This document shows, in pieces, positions 4,947 to 12,432 of a stretch of DNA of 12,466 nucleotides. Origin of the DNA: Caryophanales bacterium UBA4365 (GTDB taxonomy: Bacteria > Bacillota_I > Bacilli_A > RFN20 > CAG-826). The position numbers were made by a program, and so were the translations under genes. The DNA is taken from the NCBI GenBank assembly GCA_002393905.1, contig DGSJ01000050.1, positions 1 to 12,466 on the forward strand. Direction: 5' to 3'. How positions within the stretch are numbered: position 1 is the stretch's first letter; every line of letters starts with the position of its first letter. The notes under the pieces were generated by a model. The model did no database searches, had not been told where the DNA came from, and worked only from the letters and a program-made list of their open reading frames with translations.

Positions 4947-7900
4947 ATGAACAAATTATTTACAAAAGTAGCCGCGCTAACCCTCGGTGTAGCGATGGCT
5001 GCTGGTGTAGGTGTTGCTGTTGGCGCAAGTCAAAAAGCCAGTGCAGCCGATGCTGCTCAAGCCACCATTACTTCCTCCCAATTTACAGCTGTTGACAATT
5101 CCTCAACCGACCAGACTGTAAGTGGCATTCGTTTTGAGTTAGAAAATGGTACGATTAATTCAAGCGAGCTTAGACTTTTTAAAGGCAAATCTTTGAAAAT
5201 TACTGCCCCAGCTAATAATCTGTTAACATCAGTCAAAATTACTTGTACTGCTAGCGGCACATCAAAATACGGTCCTGGCTGTATGAAGGCAATGACTGGA
5301 TACAGTTATTCTGGTACTGTTGGAACATGGACAGGTTCAGAGTCAAACATTACATTTACTTCTGACACGAATCAGGTTCGTATTACACAATTCGTCGTTG
5401 ATTATGAACCTGAACAAACTGATGAACCTAAAATTTCATTAAGTAAAGAAAGTTTAAACTTTATTGAAAATGATTCTGCTGCAGCAGTAACAGTGACACC
5501 AAATAGCGCTTTTACCGATGTTCCTACAATCTCTGTTGAAGGAACACCAGCATATGTAGATGTTGCTATTGATGGTTTGTCTTTATATGTTTTGCCAAAA
5601 GCTGTTGGTAATGAAACTGTTACTATTAAGGCTACAAATGACACACAAGTTGCAACAGCTACGTTTACCGTCAAAGTTGTGCCATCTCATGGTCGTTCTG
5701 CTGAAGACCCATATACAGTTCCAGAAGTTATTGCTGCTATCGATGCTGAATATACTACTTTTGGAAAAGTTTATGTTACTGGTATTGTTTCGAGTGTAGA
5801 AATTCCATCAGAATTTAGCGGATCTCTTTGTTATTACATTTCTGCTGATGGAACAACAACTGCACCTCAATTTAAAATCTATTGGGGTAAAGGTTTAAAT
5901 AATCAAAACTTTACTTCAGCTGATGATGTACAAGTTGGTGCTACAATTGTCAATTATGGCGCTGTTACCAAATATAATTCCGAATATGAATTCTCTTCTG
6001 GTAGCTATCTAATTTCTTATGAATCATCCGGACCAGAATTGACATCTGTTGAAATCAGTGGTTCCGCTTCTGCTGTTGCTGGTAAGTCTTGGAATTATGA
6101 CAGTGTTACTGTAACAGGTCATTATTCTGATCAATCAACAAAGGATATTAAGGAATTCTGCACAATTGTGATTGAAGAAACACCTGTCGAAACAATGACA
6201 AGTGCTACTGTTAAAGTCACATATAAAGACCAACTTTATACAGAAACAATTACTGTTTCCGTTTCGCCAGCACCTGCTGCTAAAGACTTCCAAAAGATTA
6301 CATCTACTAGTGAATTAGCAGATGGTAAATATTTAATTGTTTTTGAGGATTCTGGTTCTGAAACACCTGCTCCACTTACATTTGATTCTAGTCTTGAAAC
6401 ACTTGACGCAGTTTCAAATACAGTTAGTGTTACAGTTGCAGATTCCAAAATTAATATTAGCGAAGATGAGGCTTTTGAAATCAAAGAAGGAACCGATGGT
6501 TATACAATCAAATCATCAAGTGGCTATTATATCGGACAAACAAGCGATGCAAATGGTCTTCAAGCAAGTAAAACTGTTGAATATAAAAATGGTATTACTT
6601 TCGATGAAAATGGTAACGCAAACATTAGCTCATCCGGCGCTTTCTTAAGATATAACGATGCATCGAATCAAGTTCGTTTCCGTTATTACAAATCAGCCTC
6701 TTATACAGGTCAAAAACCTATCGCTCTTTATAAGGTTTACGAAGCTCCGACACCAACTTTAGAATCTATTGCTGTTTCTGGTGAATACAAAACAGAATAT
6801 GGTTATCAAGCAGAAGAATTTGATAAGGAAGGTATTGTTGTTACTGCAACATATAGCGATCAATCCCAACAATCTGTTGATTTAAAAGATGTCGAATTCA
6901 GCGGATACAACAAGAGTTTTCTTGGTGAACAAACAGTTACTGTTACATACCAAGAGAAAACTACTACCTTTAATGTTACTGTTTACTACACAGCGACATA
7001 TAAACCAGGTGAAGGCACTTCTGAAGATGGTGATTATGTTGAATACATTAAAAATCCAGACAATTACGAATTAGTTTCGTTTGAAAAAACTGGATTCGTT
7101 GCCCCAACAGGTAAACAATTTAAAGAATGGTCTCAAGGAACTACTGGAAAACTAGTGGTTTCTGCTAATGGTAACTTAAACTTTACCGCTGTTTATGAAG
7201 ATATCCCAGTTGCTAAGTACTCTGTTACTTATAAAGCTGGTGATGGACAAGGAAACGATTATGTCGTTCCTAACATCGAAGCTGGTTCAAAACACGCTTT
7301 GGTTACATTTGCTCAATCTGAATTTGCTGCCCCAGATGGACAACAATTCAAAGGTTGGCAAGTTGGTAACGATGCTGAATTACATGACGCTGGTTATGAA
7401 GTCACTGTTAATAGTGATCTTACTGTAACAGCCATCTATGAAGCTAAAGATTGGTCTGATGCACAAAAAGAAGCCATGACCACTAATGTTGGTTTAGTCC
7501 TACCATATTTAGGTGATGACATTGCTGCTGCGTTTACATTAAATGACTCTGACCCTGAGGATGTTTACTTCGAAGGTGAAGTTGATGGAAACCAACTTTC
7601 TTCCATCTATACGGCTTTCAATTCAGCTCAATGGGCTTATGTTTGGATGAATGAAGAAACTAACAATTTCTTCTTCACAAATCCATGTAGCACTGGTACA
7701 GCCGTCTTCCAATGTGGAGCATATAAAGATAGCAATAACGCTATTCACACATTCTTCTATTACTATTTCTCATTCTATAGAGGAATCATTGAAACTCATG
7801 CTTCAGTTGAAGCATATGTTGGAGATTCTGTCAGTGATCTTGAATTACAGCTTGCTCTTGTTAATACAGAAATGCAAGGAAGCTTAATCAGCGCTGAAAA

Positions 7901-8654
7901 CTGTGAATTCAGCGTAGATAAGTTTGAGGAAGCCGGTGAAGTAACAGTTAATGTTTACTACAATTACTTCTATGGTTCATTCAAAGTTAATGTTAAAGCT
8001 GTTGAAGCTACAGGTTTAGAGATTGATTATTCAAACGTCAAATTGTCTTATGAAATTGGTGAAGAATTCGATCAAACTGGCTTAGTGGCTACATTGAAGT
8101 TCAACAACGGAAGCACACAAGATGTGTCTGCCGATGTTGAACTCTCTGGATTCGATTCTCAAACAGCTGGTGAAAAGACAATTACAGTGACTTATGGTGA
8201 TTTCTCACAGGAATTCACAGTTACAGTTAATGAACCAGCACCAGTTTACGATGCTGATGCCTTTGCTAAAGACTTACTCGATTTAGTTGCTCCAATTTGT
8301 GCAAACTATGACGGAAAGAAGAATAACAAAGCTGCGTTAAAGACTGTATGGGATACAATGTCTCAACGTTACTCAACTCTCTCTAACGAAGAGAAAGCAA
8401 AAGTTATCGCTGCTGCTGCTAAGACAGATGGCACTGACCTTGAAAAGGCAATGGCCTTCTACAATTATGCTTGTAATAAATACGGCTTAACCAAGTTCAT
8501 TGAAGGACGTCAAGTCAAAGCACTTGTCACCGAACATGAAACTGGTAATAGCATTCTCCCAATCGTTGTGATTGTTGCATCTAGTGTTGCTGCAATTACT
8601 GCTATTGGTGTTGTCATTGCTCTTAAACGTCGCAAAGCATTACTTGCTAAATAA
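4947..8654 (+). CDS. large secreted multidomain surface protein with C-terminal membrane anchor
   Basis: A 1235-residue exported protein. Residues 1-35 are a signal peptide (MNKLFTK, a hydrophobic Ala/Gly/Val core, then QKASA-AD). Then: a beta-rich domain (36-152) ending in the pattern GTVGTWTGSESNITF; an Ig-like stretch (about 157-245); an OB-fold-like domain (250-358) beginning DPYTVPEV; an Ig-like domain (364-442); a beta domain starting ITSTSELADGKYLIVF (447-600); a Big_3-type Ig domain (605-680); two InlB/Listeria-Bacteroides-type repeats (682-753 and 757-834) with FKEW and FKGW marks; an unrecognised domain with an aromatic-rich patch (836-948); another beta domain; a second Big_3 domain (1022-1100); and a helical domain (1101-1186). 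A single membrane helix (1203-1225) ends in KRRK. No LPXTG motif is seen, so it is held by the helix rather than by sortase. Its role is probably adhesion or glycan binding (inference); no enzymatic site was recognised. Confidence 0.85.
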   Translation: MNKLFTKVAALTLGVAMAAGVGVAVGASQKASAADAAQATITSSQFTAVDNSSTDQTVSGIRFELENGTINSSELRLFKGKSLKITAPANNLLTSVKITCTASGTSKYGPGCMKAMTGYSYSGTVGTWTGSESNITFTSDTNQVRITQFVVDYEPEQTDEPKISLSKESLNFIENDSAAAVTVTPNSAFTDVPTISVEGTPAYVDVAIDGLSLYVLPKAVGNETVTIKATNDTQVATATFTVKVVPSHGRSAEDPYTVPEVIAAIDAEYTTFGKVYVTGIVSSVEIPSEFSGSLCYYISADGTTTAPQFKIYWGKGLNNQNFTSADDVQVGATIVNYGAVTKYNSEYEFSSGSYLISYESSGPELTSVEISGSASAVAGKSWNYDSVTVTGHYSDQSTKDIKEFCTIVIEETPVETMTSATVKVTYKDQLYTETITVSVSPAPAAKDFQKITSTSELADGKYLIVFEDSGSETPAPLTFDSSLETLDAVSNTVSVTVADSKINISEDEAFEIKEGTDGYTIKSSSGYYIGQTSDANGLQASKTVEYKNGITFDENGNANISSSGAFLRYNDASNQVRFRYYKSASYTGQKPIALYKVYEAPTPTLESIAVSGEYKTEYGYQAEEFDKEGIVVTATYSDQSQQSVDLKDVEFSGYNKSFLGEQTVTVTYQEKTTTFNVTVYYTATYKPGEGTSEDGDYVEYIKNPDNYELVSFEKTGFVAPTGKQFKEWSQGTTGKLVVSANGNLNFTAVYEDIPVAKYSVTYKAGDGQGNDYVVPNIEAGSKHALVTFAQSEFAAPDGQQFKGWQVGNDAELHDAGYEVTVNSDLTVTAIYEAKDWSDAQKEAMTTNVGLVLPYLGDDIAAAFTLNDSDPEDVYFEGEVDGNQLSSIYTAFNSAQWAYVWMNEETNNFFFTNPCSTGTAVFQCGAYKDSNNAIHTFFYYYFSFYRGIIETHASVEAYVGDSVSDLELQLALVNTEMQGSLISAENCEFSVDKFEEAGEVTVNVYYNYFYGSFKVNVKAVEATGLEIDYSNVKLSYEIGEEFDQTGLVATLKFNNGSTQDVSADVELSGFDSQTAGEKTITVTYGDFSQEFTVTVNEPAPVYDADAFAKDLLDLVAPICANYDGKKNNKAALKTVWDTMSQRYSTLSNEEKAKVIAAAAKTDGTDLEKAMAFYNYACNKYGLTKFIEGRQVKALVTEHETGNSILPIVVIVASSVAAITAIGVVIALKRRKALLAK

Positions 8655-8689
8655 TAATTGATTAAATCACTGCATTAATTTATTCAATG

Positions 8690-8716
8690 GCCTCTCACTT
8701 ATGTGGGAGGCTTTTT
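8690..8716 (+). terminator. intrinsic terminator after the surface protein gene
   Basis: GCCTCTCAC (8690-8698) and GTGGGAGGC (8703-8711) pair over nine bases with one G-U, a TTAT loop and five T residues after. It separates the surface gene from the capsule-sugar operon. Confidence 0.9.
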
Positions 8717-8917
8717 AAATAAGGACTTTATTTTGAGAAATTAAAAACCGCCCCGATTGGCCTATTAAGCCCTGCGTACCGGTTGCGGTAACAATATTAA
8801 ACACAAAACGAAAAGAGAAATCAAGAATGTTCGTTAAAGTGTTCATTTCGCTCGGAATAATTATCACAATAAAATATAAATAAATTTGCACATAAATGTA
8901 ATATTTGCATATTTATT
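8717..8917. other. gene-free spacer upstream of the capE promoter
   Basis: No convincing gene is seen. The stretch holds a GC-rich island of about 43 bases (8747-8789, roughly 63% GC by count) in otherwise very AT-rich DNA. Read on the minus strand the island could fold: ACCGC pairs with GCGGT, then CCG with CGG, then GGC with GCC, followed by a T run at 8746-8742, like an intrinsic terminator. It also contains the motif shared with the glmM leader. An 18-codon open frame at 8827-8883 is hydrophobic and basic but has little support as a gene. Confidence 0.4.
8777..8801. promoter_or_regulatory. motif shared with the glmM leader
   Basis: TACCGGTTGCGGT, five bases, TATTAAA. The glmM/nagB spacer has TACTGGTTGCGGT, two bases, TATTAAA at 3136-3157. 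Only one base differs in the 13-base core. Here TACCG and CGGTA (8777-8781 and 8786-8790) also make a small inverted repeat. Because both copies lie upstream of an enzyme with an XRE domain, a shared regulator site is a reasonable guess. Confidence 0.4.
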
Positions 8918-8947
8918 TTGACAAGTTAGTTTTGTTTATACTATAGT
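8918..8947 (+). promoter_or_regulatory. promoter of the capEFG operon
   Basis: A perfect TTGACA (8918-8923) and TATAGT (8942-8947) with an 18-base spacer. The predicted start near 8954 leaves a leader of about 16 bases with GAGGGT (8958-8963) before the ATG at 8970. Confidence 0.8.
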
Positions 8948-8953
8948 ATCAAC
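8934..8953. promoter_or_regulatory. 20-base palindrome covering the capE -10 box (candidate operator)
   Basis: GTTTATACTATAGTATCAAC is symmetrical except for one mismatched pair, and its central 12 bases (ATACTATAGTAT, 8938-8949) are a perfect palindrome. It covers the -10 box and ends at the start site, where a bound repressor would block RNA polymerase. The product of the first gene carries an XRE domain, a family that binds such sites as a dimer, so autorepression is likely. Confidence 0.6.
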
Positions 8954-8969
8954 GAAAGAGGGTCAAACT

Positions 8970-10163
8970 ATGTCATTACGTGAAACTCGCAAAAATTGCA
9001 AATTAACTCAAGAAGAAGCCGCCAAGCTTTGTGGTGTCTCTCTTCGTACTTACGTTAGCTATGAAAAGGATGAAGAAAAAGCTGACCAACTTAAACTAGA
9101 AAGAATGAAACAAGTTCTTGATGAAGCTGCTGCTAAAGATACATCTATCTTAAAAGATAAGATTCTTCTTATTACTGGAGGAACAGGCTCCTTTGGTCAC
9201 GCTGTCGTCGATCGTTTCTTAGATACTGATATTAAAGAAATCCGTATCTTATCAAGAGACGAAAAGAAACAAGATGATATGCGTAAAGCCTATCATAACG
9301 ATAAACTTAAATTCTATATCGGAGATGTGCGTAACCTTCCAAGTATAGTTGACGCCTTTAAAGGCGTAGACTATGTCTTTAGTGCTGCTGCACTCAAACA
9401 AGTTCCATCTTGTGAATTCTACCCAATGGAGGCTGTTAGAACTAACGTTATCGGGTCAGATAACGTCATTACTGCCTGTGTCCAAAACCACGTTAAAAAA
9501 GCCATCTTCTTATCAACAGATAAAGCCGCTTACCCAATTAACGCGATGGGCATTTCCAAAGCCTTAATGGAAAAGAACGTTATCGCTCGTTCTAGACAAA
9601 TGCTCAAAGGTGATACTGTTTTATGTTTAACCCGTTACGGTAACGTGATGGCGTCTCGTGGGTCAGTTATTCCTTTATTTTTAAATCAAATTAAAGAAGG
9701 TAAACCAATTACGATCACTAATCCAGAGATGACTCGTTTCATGATGACTCTTGATGATGCTGTTGATCTTGTTTTATACGCCTTTGAACATGGTGAACAA
9801 GGTGACTTATTCGTTCAAAAAGCTCCAGCAGCCACAATTGAAACTCTTGCTAAAGCAATTATTGAATTAACTGGTTCAAAAACAGGAGTGAGTTATATTG
9901 GTACTCGTCATGGGGAGAAACTCTATGAAACATTAGTTACACAAGAAGAAATGCTTAAATCAATTGACTGCGGAAACTTCTTTAGAGTTTGTGCAGATAA
10001 CCGTGATTTAAACTATGATAAATATTTCTCTAAAGGAAATAAGAAACTCAATTTAGGTGAATCATACACCTCTCATAACACTGGTCGACTGAATGTTGAA
10101 GAAATGAAGATACTTCTAAAGAAGTTAGAACTCTTTGGTGGACCAGTCCGTCAACACGAATAA
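8970..10163 (+). CDS. capE: XRE DNA-binding domain fused to UDP-GlcNAc 4,6-dehydratase/5-epimerase
   Basis: Residues 1-55 are a compact XRE helix-turn-helix (KLTQEEAAKLCGVSLRTYVSYE at 11-32) followed by a helix. Residues from about 60 are a complete CapE/FnlA short-chain dehydrogenase of about 338 residues, the size of Staphylococcus aureus CapE. They include the NAD(P)-binding GGTGSFG (70-76) and the active-site run STDKAAYPINAMGISK (182-197), with the CapE-type methionine (M193) in place of the usual YxxxK tyrosine and K197. CapE converts UDP-GlcNAc to the UDP-2-acetamido-2,6-dideoxy-4-keto-L-arabino sugar, the first step to UDP-L-FucNAc. It leads the operon and capF starts five bases after its stop. 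The DNA-binding part is absent from classical CapE and resembles a different XRE type from that on GlmM. With a palindrome over its own promoter, feedback control by substrate or product is the natural hypothesis. Confidence 0.92.
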   Translation: MSLRETRKNCKLTQEEAAKLCGVSLRTYVSYEKDEEKADQLKLERMKQVLDEAAAKDTSILKDKILLITGGTGSFGHAVVDRFLDTDIKEIRILSRDEKKQDDMRKAYHNDKLKFYIGDVRNLPSIVDAFKGVDYVFSAAALKQVPSCEFYPMEAVRTNVIGSDNVITACVQNHVKKAIFLSTDKAAYPINAMGISKALMEKNVIARSRQMLKGDTVLCLTRYGNVMASRGSVIPLFLNQIKEGKPITITNPEMTRFMMTLDDAVDLVLYAFEHGEQGDLFVQKAPAATIETLAKAIIELTGSKTGVSYIGTRHGEKLYETLVTQEEMLKSIDCGNFFRVCADNRDLNYDKYFSKGNKKLNLGESYTSHNTGRLNVEEMKILLKKLELFGGPVRQHE

Positions 10164-10167
10164 AGAA

Positions 10168-11268
10168 ATGAAAGTATTAGTTACTGGCGCAAAAGGATTT
10201 ATCGGAACTCATGTGGTGGAGTCTTTAAAAAGACACCAACACGAAGTTTTTGAATTTGATATAAACGATACCGAAACATCCTTAATTGAATATATTGAGC
10301 AAGCTGACTGGATTATTCATCTTGCTGGAGTAAATCGTCCACTCACAATGGAAGAGTTTTACGACGGTAACACTAACTTCACAAAAAAGATTATCGATTT
10401 AGTCAAACGATATAACCCAAATGTGAAGATTGTCGCGAATAGTTCGATCCAAGCAGAACTCGATAATGATTATGGACGTTCTAAAAAAATGGCCGAAGAT
10501 GCATTAATTGCTTCTGGCTTAAACGTTTACATCTATCGTTTCTATAATGTTTTTGGAAGAGGATGTCGCCCAAACTATAACTCTGCAACTGCAACATTTT
10601 GTTATAACATTGCCCACGATTTAGACGTCTATGTTCGTGATCCAAATTATGTGGTTACTTATAACTATGTTGATGATATTGCTCTAGAAATCACAAACCT
10701 CGTTGAAAATAAGGTTAACCGAAAATTGCTGGTGATTTCTTATGTAAAACCTCAGTATTCTTGTTCACTAGGAAAACAAGTTGAACTCTTAAAATACTTC
10801 AAAAAATGTGTGGAATCTGATGTACATCTTCCACTAATTCATGATGAGTTTGAACTCAAACTATTTATGTCTTTCTTGTGGTATCTCTCAGATGAAGGAA
10901 GTAAATATAACTTTGCTCAAGATGAACGTGGTTTCTTTATAGAGTTATATAAATCTAGTAAGTATGGTCAAATCTCTCTTAATATGGCTTACCCAGGCAT
11001 CACTAAAGGTGGACATTACCATACATACAAAAAAGAAATCTTCTATCCTGTTTTAGGTAAGTGCCGTATTCGTCAAAGAAACATCTATGATGATAAAACT
11101 ATCATCGATGAAGTTGAAAACGGATTAAAACATGTTCACATCATCCCAGAATACACCCACGAAATCACCAATTTAGGAAAAGATAATTCCTATACATTAA
11201 TGTGGATCTCGGAAGTTTATAACCCGGAGACACATGACACATACCGCGCACCAGTAGATAAGGAGTAA
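10168..11268 (+). CDS. capF: bifunctional UDP-sugar 3-epimerase/4-reductase (CapF/FnlB)
   Basis: A 366-residue protein, close to the S. aureus CapF length (369). The N-terminal half is a short-chain dehydrogenase with GAKGFIG (7-13) for NADPH and Y102/K106 in DYGRSKK. The C-terminal part from about 250 is a cupin with metal-type residues H283, H285 and E290 in GGHYHTYKKEIF and H331 in EYTHEI. In CapF the cupin epimerises C3 of the CapE product and the dehydrogenase domain reduces C4, giving UDP-6-deoxy-L-talosamine (UDP-PneNAc). I chose ATG 10168, which puts the glycine motif at the usual position. An in-frame TTG at 10135 lies inside capE and is unlikely. There is almost no ribosome binding site, so translation is probably coupled to capE, whose stop lies four bases upstream. 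Confidence 0.93.
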   Translation: MKVLVTGAKGFIGTHVVESLKRHQHEVFEFDINDTETSLIEYIEQADWIIHLAGVNRPLTMEEFYDGNTNFTKKIIDLVKRYNPNVKIVANSSIQAELDNDYGRSKKMAEDALIASGLNVYIYRFYNVFGRGCRPNYNSATATFCYNIAHDLDVYVRDPNYVVTYNYVDDIALEITNLVENKVNRKLLVISYVKPQYSCSLGKQVELLKYFKKCVESDVHLPLIHDEFELKLFMSFLWYLSDEGSKYNFAQDERGFFIELYKSSKYGQISLNMAYPGITKGGHYHTYKKEIFYPVLGKCRIRQRNIYDDKTIIDEVENGLKHVHIIPEYTHEITNLGKDNSYTLMWISEVYNPETHDTYRAPVDKE

Positions 11269-11275
11269 TTAAAAT

Positions 11276-12400
11276 ATGAAAAAGAAAATTAGAGTTGTCA
11301 CCATTATTGGTACTCGTCCAGAAATCATTCGTCTTAGCGAAGTCATTAAAGCGTTAGATAAAGATGAAGAAATTGAACATCTTTTAGTTCATACTGGACA
11401 AAACTATGACTATGAACTCAACCAAGTCTTCTTTGAAGATCTTGATCTAAGAGCCCCAGATTACTATCTTAACTGCGCTGGTAAAGATTTAGGTGAAACC
11501 ATTGGTAACGCTATCTCCAAATCATATGATTTACTTAGAGAACTAAAACCAGACGCTGTTCTTATCTTAGGAGATACTAATAGTGCGTTATGCGCCATCA
11601 GCGCAAAACGCCTTAAACTCCCAATCTTCCATATGGAAGCTGGTAACCGCTGTGGTGATTGGAACGTACCAGAAACAATTAACCGTAAAATTGTTGATCA
11701 TATCTCTGATATTAATCTTCCTTATACCAATCACGCCTACGCTAATTTAATGAAAGAAGGTATTGAACCAGAATACACCTTTGTTACTGGTTCTCCAATG
11801 CTGGAAGTATTAAATGCTCAAAACGCCAAGATTGAAAAGAGTGATATCTTATCTCGATTAGGCTTAACTAAAGGAGAATACATCGTTGTCTCTTCTCACA
11901 GAGAAGAAAACATTGATATTGAAAAGAATTTCAATCAACTCATGCCAGCGATTAATGAAATCGCCGAGAAATACCAAGTTCCTGTCATCTTCTCTACTCA
12001 CCCACGTACAAAGAAGCGACTTGAAGCTAACCACTTCACAATGCATCCACTTGTTCGTAACCTTAAGCCACTCGGCTTCTTAGATTACGTGAAACTCCAA
12101 GAGAATGCGAAATTCGTTCTCTCTGATAGCGGAACACTTACAGAAGAAAGTGCGATGAGACACTTCCCAGCGGTCTTAATTCGTACATCCACAGAAAGAC
12201 CAGAAGGAGTGGAAGTAAACTCCATTGTTGTCTCTGGCATCACAAAAGACGGAATTCTTAACGCTATTGAAAAAGAACTTAAACAATATAAAACCGCAGG
12301 TACTCCAGAAAACTATGATGTACCAGATGTTTCCAAAAGAGTTCTAAAGATCATCAAAGAAAAAATCGCTGTGGTGAACAAAGAAATCTGGAAAAAATAA
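11276..12400 (+). CDS. capG: UDP-sugar 2-epimerase making UDP-L-FucNAc (CapG/FnlC)
   Basis: A 374-residue member of the WecB-type non-hydrolysing UDP-GlcNAc 2-epimerase fold, the same length as S. aureus CapG. Visible motifs: GTRPEIIRL (12-20), GDTNS (99-103), HMEAGNRCGDWNVPETINR (119-137), SSHREENID (206-214), STHPRTKKR (240-248) and DSGTLTEES (284-292), covering the catalytic aspartate, glutamates and histidines and the UDP-binding site. The sequence EAGNRC-x-D-x-NVPE is typical of CapG rather than WecB, which usually reads EAGLRT. It performs the last step, C2 inversion of UDP-6-deoxy-L-talosamine to UDP-L-FucNAc, in the cytoplasm. The AAGGAG before it overlaps the end of capF, seven bases separate the genes, and a terminator follows. 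No glycosyltransferase follows within the window. Confidence 0.94.
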   Translation: MKKKIRVVTIIGTRPEIIRLSEVIKALDKDEEIEHLLVHTGQNYDYELNQVFFEDLDLRAPDYYLNCAGKDLGETIGNAISKSYDLLRELKPDAVLILGDTNSALCAISAKRLKLPIFHMEAGNRCGDWNVPETINRKIVDHISDINLPYTNHAYANLMKEGIEPEYTFVTGSPMLEVLNAQNAKIEKSDILSRLGLTKGEYIVVSSHREENIDIEKNFNQLMPAINEIAEKYQVPVIFSTHPRTKKRLEANHFTMHPLVRNLKPLGFLDYVKLQENAKFVLSDSGTLTEESAMRHFPAVLIRTSTERPEGVEVNSIVVSGITKDGILNAIEKELKQYKTAGTPENYDVPDVSKRVLKIIKEKIAVVNKEIWKK

Positions 12401-12405
12401 CGTAT

Positions 12406-12428
12406 GCCTCCTAAAAGGAGGCTTTTTT
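12406..12428 (+). terminator. intrinsic terminator of the capEFG operon
   Basis: GCCTCCT (12406-12412), an AAA loop and AGGAGGC (12416-12422) form a perfect seven-base stem followed by six T residues. It closes the operon right after capG. Confidence 0.92.
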
Positions 12429-12432
12429 AATC

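Noticed and set aside
6337..6648. Open frames in other frames of the surface protein gene, some over 100 codons.
   Set aside because: Their leucine/histidine/lysine-rich translations reflect frame-shifted reading of a long gene; no start signals or family resemblance.
8827..8883. 18-codon open frame MFVKVFISLGIIITIKYK upstream of capE, possibly a leader peptide or small toxin.
   Set aside because: It ends before the capE promoter, has only a weak AG-rich stretch before it and no promoter I trust; chance is likely in AT-rich DNA.
10135..10167. Upstream TTG start for capF inside capE.
   Set aside because: It would add 11 residues of no family resemblance before the NADPH-binding strand; the ATG at 10168 gives the usual CapF length.
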